Source: Streptomyces sp. NBC_01446 (GTDB lineage: Bacteria; Actinomycetota; Actinomycetes; Streptomycetales; Streptomycetaceae). From it: DNA of 64,000 bases. Within the stretch, counting starts at the first letter, position 1; each line of letters starts with the position of its first letter. A program made the position numbers and the translations under genes. The notes below the pieces were generated by a model. That model was not told the origin of the DNA, made no database searches, and saw only the letters and a program-made list of their open reading frames with translations. Shown piece after piece: positions 59,355-64,000 of the stretch. The DNA is taken from contig NZ_JAPEPO010000001.1 of NCBI RefSeq assembly GCF_026340095.1, positions 7,150,501 to 7,214,500 of the forward strand. Reading direction: 5' to 3'.

Positions 59355-60998
59355 ATGCACAACGACGTGACCCAGCCCGTTCATCTCTATCGCAACGCCC
59401 GCATCTTCACCTCCGACCGACGCACCTGGGCCGCGTCGCTCGTGGTGGTGGGCGACCGGTTCGCCTACGTCGGCGACGACGCCACCGCGGCACGTGTGGC
59501 CGGACCGGATGCCCTGATCCACGACCTCGACGGCTCGACCGTCCTCCCCGGATTCGTCGACGGCCATGCGCATGTGGTCGGCACCGGCGAAGCAGCGGCC
59601 CAGGTCGATCTCTGGGGCGCCAACACGGTGGAGGAGATCCAGCGGCGCATCCGGAAGGGGGCGCAGGAGAACCCCGACGCCCCTCGCGTGCTCGCCACCG
59701 GGTGGAAGCACGGTGACATACCTGGCGGCCAGCCGGATCGAGGCATGCTCGACGCCGTCGCCGACCGGCCCGTCTACGCGCAGGCCTACGACTTCCACTC
59801 GATCTGGCTGAACTCGGCGGCCCTCGCCGAGGTCGGCATCGACGACACCACGGCATCACCCCCCGGGGGAACGGTCCACCGGGACGAGCGGGGCGCGGCC
59901 ACCGGCCTGGTCGACGAGACCGCGATGCATCACCTCGTGTGGCCGGTGCTCGACGGCTTCACCAGTGACTCCGACCGTGACGAGGCCCTGGCCGTCGCCC
60001 TCGCGGCGTACGCCGAGTCCGGGATCGTCGGTTCGACCGAGATGGCGCTGGGCGAGGACGACTACGCGGCGATGCGCCGAGCCGACGAGGCGGACGCCCT
60101 GACCACGCGCATCGGCGCGTTCTGGCGCGTCCAGCCCACCGGCGACGAGGGCAGGAACCTCACCCAGGTCGAGCGCGCCGTCGAACTCGCCGGCCACCAC
60201 TCGACCGCGTTCCTGCGCGTGACCGGCATCAAGGTCATGGTCGACGGAACCGTCGACGGGTGCACCGCATCTCTCGGGAAGCCCTACGCGGACGGCACGA
60301 ACGCCGACCCGATCTGGAGTCTTGCCGAGCTCGCACCGGTGGTGGCCGCCGCGGACGCGGCCGGCCTGCAGGTCGCCATGCACGCCATCGGTGACGAGGC
60401 GATCCGCGTCGCGATCGGCGCCGTCGAGCACGCCGTCGCTCTCAACGGCCCCAAGGAGCGCCGCCACCGCATCGAGCATCTCGAAGTCGTCGACCCCGCG
60501 GACATCGACCGACTGGCAGCACTCGGCATCACGGCGAGCATGCAGCCCGTGCACGCCGATCCGGCGATCCAGGAGAACTGGCGACGCGTACTCGGCGACG
60601 AACGGGTCGAGCGCGGCTTCCCGTGGCCCGAGATGACCGATGCCGGGGCCACGCTCGTGCTCGGCACCGACTCCCCGACCTCGCCGCACGCGCCGCTGCC
60701 CAACATGTTCATCGCGGCGACACGGCGTTCGGCACTGGATCCGTCGCTGCCCGCCAATCTCGCGCACTACGCCCTGCCGTTGGCGAACGCGATCGTGCAC
60801 GCCACGCGTGACGCCGCCTGGGCGAGCCGCTCCGAGCACCTGCACGGCCGTATCGCCGAAGGGCTGTACGCCGACTTCATCGTGCTCGACAGGGACATTT
60901 TCTCCCGGCCGCTCGAGGAACTGCTCGACGCGCGAGTGCTGCGGACCGTCGTGGGTGGCCGCGTGGTCCATCACGCACAGCCGGAGGTGAACCGATGA
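59355..60998 (+). CDS. YtcJ-like metal-dependent amidohydrolase
   Basis: A 547-aa protein. The HxH metal motif is FVDGHAHVVGTGEAA. Further blocks: GWKHGDIPGGQPDRG, FLRVTGIKVMVDGTVDGCTA, AMHAIGDEAIR, RHRIEHLEVV and LGTDSPTSPHAPLPNMF. It hydrolyses amides or ring amides (formamidase or allantoinase-like chemistry). ATG 59355 with GAGGA, 17 nt after the C45 gene. With that gene it probably degrades an acylated amine. Confidence 0.88.
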   Translation: MHNDVTQPVHLYRNARIFTSDRRTWAASLVVVGDRFAYVGDDATAARVAGPDALIHDLDGSTVLPGFVDGHAHVVGTGEAAAQVDLWGANTVEEIQRRIRKGAQENPDAPRVLATGWKHGDIPGGQPDRGMLDAVADRPVYAQAYDFHSIWLNSAALAEVGIDDTTASPPGGTVHRDERGAATGLVDETAMHHLVWPVLDGFTSDSDRDEALAVALAAYAESGIVGSTEMALGEDDYAAMRRADEADALTTRIGAFWRVQPTGDEGRNLTQVERAVELAGHHSTAFLRVTGIKVMVDGTVDGCTASLGKPYADGTNADPIWSLAELAPVVAAADAAGLQVAMHAIGDEAIRVAIGAVEHAVALNGPKERRHRIEHLEVVDPADIDRLAALGITASMQPVHADPAIQENWRRVLGDERVERGFPWPEMTDAGATLVLGTDSPTSPHAPLPNMFIAATRRSALDPSLPANLAHYALPLANAIVHATRDAAWASRSEHLHGRIAEGLYADFIVLDRDIFSRPLEELLDARVLRTVVGGRVVHHAQPEVNR

Positions 60999-62032
60999 GC
61001 GACGCGACCATGCCGGCGCCCGTGCCGTCAGGGCAGGCGAAGGCGAAGGCGAAGGCGAGGGCGAAGCAGCGGCCCGGCGGGGCGATAGCGCGGTTCGTGG
61101 CCGTTCGCATCGTGGGGCTGATGGTGACCTTGTTCATCGCGAGCCTCGTCGTCTTCGGAGCGCTCTACGCCGCGCCGGGAAACCCGCTCACCTATCTCAC
61201 GCACGGTCGCACCATGAGCCCCGAAGCGATCGCCGCGATCAAGGCCGAGTACCACCTCGACGACTCCATCTGGCAGCAGTACCTGAGGTGGCTGGGCGGC
61301 GTGCTGCACGGCGACTTCGGAACCTCGATCATCTACAACCAACCCGTGTCGTCGCTGGTCGGAAACCGCGCTTCGGTGACCACGCTTCTCGTCCTCATGG
61401 CCGCGGCGATCGTCCTGGTGCTCGGGTTGGCCATCGGCACGCTCGCCGGCCTCAAGCCCGGCTGGGTGTCCCGGTCGGCCATGGCCGCTGCGACGGGTGT
61501 CATGGCGGTGCCGACCTTCGTCGGAGCGGTCGTACTGATCGTCGTGTTCGCGGTCGACCTGGAGTGGTTCCCGGTGTTCGGCGCCGGCCGCGCGGGCCTC
61601 GACGAGGTCTACCACCTGGTTCTTCCGTCGGTCGCGCTCGCGCTCGCGTCCGTCGCGTTCGTCGCGCGACTCGCGCAGACCGCGGTCCGGCAGGAGTTGT
61701 CGGCCGATCACGTGCAGACGGCGATCAGCCGCGGACTGCCCCGCGGGGCCGTCGTGCGCAGACATGTGATGCGCAATGCCGCGATGCCGGTGCTCACCGT
61801 CGCCGGTCTCACGATCGCGGGCCTGATCGCCGGAAGCGTCGTCGTGGAACAGGTCTTCCAGCTCGGCGGGCTCGGCCAGTTCCTCGTCAGCTCGGTTCAG
61901 CAGAAGGACTTCCCCGTCGTCCAGGCGATCTGCCTGATGTACGTCGCCGCCTTCATCGTGCTGAACACCCTCATCGACATCGCCTACACACTGCTCGACC
62001 CGCGCGTGTCGATCGGGAAGAAGGACTCATGA
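60995..62032 (+). CDS. ABC permease, DppB/OppB-like
   Basis: A 345-aa inner-membrane protein. The N-terminal basic leader carries an AKAKAKARAK run encoded by GCGAAG-type repeats at ~61033-61062. TM segments follow and the permease loop APGNPLTYL is present, along with RQELSADHVQTAISRGLPRG (EAA loop) and QVFQLGGLGQFLVSSVQQKD. It belongs with the DppC-like permease next. No substrate-binding protein precedes it. Confidence 0.9.
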   Translation: MSDATMPAPVPSGQAKAKAKARAKQRPGGAIARFVAVRIVGLMVTLFIASLVVFGALYAAPGNPLTYLTHGRTMSPEAIAAIKAEYHLDDSIWQQYLRWLGGVLHGDFGTSIIYNQPVSSLVGNRASVTTLLVLMAAAIVLVLGLAIGTLAGLKPGWVSRSAMAAATGVMAVPTFVGAVVLIVVFAVDLEWFPVFGAGRAGLDEVYHLVLPSVALALASVAFVARLAQTAVRQELSADHVQTAISRGLPRGAVVRRHVMRNAAMPVLTVAGLTIAGLIAGSVVVEQVFQLGGLGQFLVSSVQQKDFPVVQAICLMYVAAFIVLNTLIDIAYTLLDPRVSIGKKDS

Positions 62033-62904
62033 GCGCGACAGCAGCGGTACGCCGTATCGGAGCCCGAAAGGCCGGCCGGCGGGCGGCGCGGGCTGCGCGA
62101 GGCATCGGGGTGTCCGGTTGGGTGGCGCTCACGCTCCTCGGACTCGTCGTCTGCTGCGCCGTCCTCGCGCCGCTCCTCTCACCGCAGGCCCCGAACGCCG
62201 TCGACCTCTCCGGTGCGTATCAGAGTTCGAGCGGCGCGCATCTGCTGGGAACCGACGCGAGCGGGCGGGACCTTCTCTCCCGCCTCGTCCACGGCTCCCG
62301 AACCGCGCTGATCGGACCGTTCCTCGTCGTGGTGATCTCGACGCTCCTCGGGACGATCCTCGCGCTCGCGGCCGTCTGGTTCGGCGGCTGGTTCGACCAG
62401 ATGGTGGTGCGCGTCGTCGACGCGGTGTTCGCCTTCCCCGGTCTGCTCCTCGCGATCCTGGCGACCGCACTGTTCGGATCCGGCCTGACGGCCGCCGTCG
62501 TGGCGCTGTCCGTCGCCTACGTCCCCTACATCGCACGGATCGTGCGGAGCGCGGCGCTGCGTGAGCGCAACCTGCCCTACATCGCGGCGCTGCAGGTCCA
62601 GGGCGTGCACGGGCTGCGGATCGCGCTGGGGCACATCCTGCCCAACGTGGGTGGGCTGATCGTCGCCAACGCCACCCTCGCCTTCGGGTTCGCCCTGATG
62701 GACCTCGCCGGCCTCTCCTTCATCGGCCTCGGGGTGCAGCCGCCGAGCTCCGACTGGGGCGCGATGGTCGGCACCGGTATGGCCGGTGTGCTGCAACAAC
62801 ACCCGCAGGAGGCGCTGTTCGCCAGCGCGCTCATCGTCGTCACCGTCGGCGCCGTGAACATGCTCGGCGACCGGCTCACGGAGCGCTGGGAGGCACGCTC
62901 GTGA
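62029..62904 (+). CDS. ABC permease, DppC/OppC-like
   Basis: A 291-aa permease partner. Motif LLGTDASGRDLLSRLVHGSR; EAA-type loop YIAALQVQGVHGLRIALGHI; LAGLSFIGLGVQPPSSDWGA. Five or six TM segments. It overlaps the DppB gene by 4 nt and the next by 4 nt. Imports oligopeptide-like or amide substrates with the ATPases that follow. Confidence 0.92.
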   Translation: MSATAAVRRIGARKAGRRAARAARGIGVSGWVALTLLGLVVCCAVLAPLLSPQAPNAVDLSGAYQSSSGAHLLGTDASGRDLLSRLVHGSRTALIGPFLVVVISTLLGTILALAAVWFGGWFDQMVVRVVDAVFAFPGLLLAILATALFGSGLTAAVVALSVAYVPYIARIVRSAALRERNLPYIAALQVQGVHGLRIALGHILPNVGGLIVANATLAFGFALMDLAGLSFIGLGVQPPSSDWGAMVGTGMAGVLQQHPQEALFASALIVVTVGAVNMLGDRLTERWEARS

Positions 62905-63923
62905 ACGCACTTCTCGAAGTCGAGGGTCTGACAGTCCGGTTGCCGGTCGCGGGCGAGTTGCGCACCGTGCTGCGCGATGTCTCGTTCTCGCTCGACCGCG
63001 GAAGCACGCTCGGCCTGGTCGGCGAGTCCGGCTCGGGCAAGTCGATGACGGTGCGCACCATCGCGCGCCTGCTCCCCGACGGCGCCGACGTCCGGGGCGG
63101 TGTCCGCTTCGACGGCGCCGAGGTGTTCGACCTTCGCGCCGACGCCCTGCGGTCCTACCGGGCCGAGGACGTCGCGATGATCTTCCAGGACGCACGGGCC
63201 TACACGAACCCGGTACGCACGATCGGCGACTTCCTCACCGAGGCGATGCGCATCAACGACCGGATGCCGAAGTCCGCCGCTCGCAAGCGCGCGCAGGAGC
63301 TGCTCGCCGAGGTCGGGATAGGGGACCCGGAGCGCCGGCTGCGGCAGTACCCGCACGAGCTCTCCGGCGGTCTGCTGCAACGGGTGATGATCGCCGCCGC
63401 GGTCGCCGCGCGACCCCGGCTCATCCTCGCGGACGAGCCGACGACCGCGCTCGACGTCACCACCCAGGCGGAAGTGATGGCGATCCTGAGGCGCATGCAG
63501 CGCGAGTACGGCATGGCGATGCTCTTCATCACGCACGACCTGGAGCTCGCCGGCGCCGTGTGCGACGAGACGATCGTGCTGTACGCGGGCCAGGTGATGG
63601 AGCGTCAGGCGTCGGTGCGGCTGCACGAGGACCCGCTCCACCCGTACACCGCCGCACTGGTGCAGGCACGACCCGAGATCGGCCGGCGCGTCGACCGGCT
63701 GCCCGCGATCAGCGGTCATCCGACCACGGCCTACGAGGCGCCGGACGGCTGCGCGTTCGCACCGCGCTGTTCCTTTGCGCGAGAGGAGTGCCGGGCAGGA
63801 GTGCCGCCCCTGCTGCAGATCGGTCCCTCGCAGACCCGGTGCGTCCGGATGCCCGGAATGCGCGGCCGGTTGGTGCCGCAGGAGCATGTCGGCTCCGTTT
63901 CGAACGAGGAGGTCCAGCGATGA
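62901..63923 (+). CDS. ABC transporter ATP-binding protein, DppD/OppD-like
   Basis: A 340-aa ATPase. Walker A LVGESGSGKSMTV; signature HELSGGLLQRVMIAAAVAAR; Walker B LILADEPTTALD; switch His in FITHDLELAGA. The C-terminal oligopeptide-transport zinc/Cys domain is present (CAFAPRCSFAREECRAGVPP). GTG 62901 overlaps by 4 nt. Confidence 0.93.
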   Translation: MNALLEVEGLTVRLPVAGELRTVLRDVSFSLDRGSTLGLVGESGSGKSMTVRTIARLLPDGADVRGGVRFDGAEVFDLRADALRSYRAEDVAMIFQDARAYTNPVRTIGDFLTEAMRINDRMPKSAARKRAQELLAEVGIGDPERRLRQYPHELSGGLLQRVMIAAAVAARPRLILADEPTTALDVTTQAEVMAILRRMQREYGMAMLFITHDLELAGAVCDETIVLYAGQVMERQASVRLHEDPLHPYTAALVQARPEIGRRVDRLPAISGHPTTAYEAPDGCAFAPRCSFAREECRAGVPPLLQIGPSQTRCVRMPGMRGRLVPQEHVGSVSNEEVQR

Positions 63924-64000
63924 CCGAACCGCTGCTCGTGGTCGAGCACCTGACCAAGACGTTCGGCCGCGGGCGCGCCGAGGCGACCGCGGTCGCCGAC
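63920..64000 (+). CDS. ABC transporter ATP-binding protein, DppF/OppF-like (partial)
   Basis: Only the first 27 codons (EPLLVVEHLTKTFGRGRAE) are in the window. ATG 63920 is preceded by AGGAGG and overlaps the previous gene by 4 nt. It is expected to be the second ATPase; the missing substrate-binding protein may lie downstream. Confidence 0.85.
   Translation, partial: MTEPLLVVEHLTKTFGRGRAEATAVAD

Noticed and set aside
61028..61765. 245-codon minus-strand frame over the DppB-like permease
   Set aside because: It mirrors the permease gene and is dominated by charged residues, with no ribosome binding site.

Overview
The window is high-GC actinobacterial chromosome, most likely Streptomyces. 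The signs are frequent GTG starts, 1-8 nt coupled gene overlaps, SpoIIE/HATPase sensor phosphatases, XRE/DUF6879 small-gene clusters, F420-linked oxidoreductases and a WXG/RHS toxin locus. The mix of catabolic operons, dead genes and transposon remnants is typical of a chromosome arm or accessory region. No tRNA, rRNA or CRISPR array was seen. All functional calls rest on motifs and family resemblance read by eye; no search was run.

Layout. 1-2.3 kb is a graveyard of frameshifted fragments (2Fe-2S subunit, TetR, SDR, alpha/beta hydrolase, MFS). 2.4-6.1 kb holds a carboxymuconolactone-decarboxylase-like gene divergent from an XRE regulator-AKR-cupin-AKR operon. That operon ends in a broken DUF2255 gene cut by an IS5-type transposase. 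6.9-9.7 kb is a full-length SpoIIE sensor phosphatase. 9.8-19.6 kb is a mobile or eroded stretch: IS1182-like and IS3 remnants, a broken class-V aminotransferase, XRE/DUF6879 and small proteins, an F420/NADP reductase, a truncated secreted lytic protein, and a DNA methyltransferase convergent with a truncated DUF5655 (NucS-like) nuclease.

19.6-27.1 kb is a catabolic operon on the minus strand: AraC, alpha/beta hydrolase, cis-CaaD-like tautomerase, SDR, metallo-beta-lactamase-fold hydrolase, acyl-CoA ligase. A divergent AraC lies beside it, and a near-perfect 288-bp direct repeat flanks the SDR. 27.1-29.6 kb holds a 5'-truncated SpoIIE paralogue, a DUF3291 remnant and a P-loop kinase-like gene. 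29.6-37.2 kb is a LacI-controlled sugar-acid or polyol operon: KDPG aldolase divergent from two Gfo/Idh/MocA proteins, LacI, VOC, a sugar isomerase, an MHS transporter and an SDR, with a GCAATCGATTGC palindrome between the arms. 37.4-38.9 kb carries a 321-bp inverted repeat that copies the 3' end of a Ddn-type nitroreductase. A TetR gene, a broken enolase and an IS3 scrap follow.

41.4-46.5 kb holds a two-gene styrene/indole monooxygenase system (StyA1 plus the self-sufficient fusion StyA2B) with a divergent AraC regulator. A 53-aa acidic peptide gene with a strong ribosome binding site lies downstream. An IS607 element (serine recombinase TnpA plus TnpB) at 46.5-48.6 kb truncates a DUF1963-like gene. 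49.5-56.1 kb is a polymorphic toxin locus: SseB-like protein, WXG-associated protein, a 1587-aa RHS toxin with a His-rich C-terminal domain, and a probable immunity gene. 57.1-64 kb is a LacI-regulated import and degradation operon: C45 acyltransferase/hydrolase, YtcJ-like amidohydrolase, and Dpp/Opp-type permeases and ATPases, the last ATPase running off the window.
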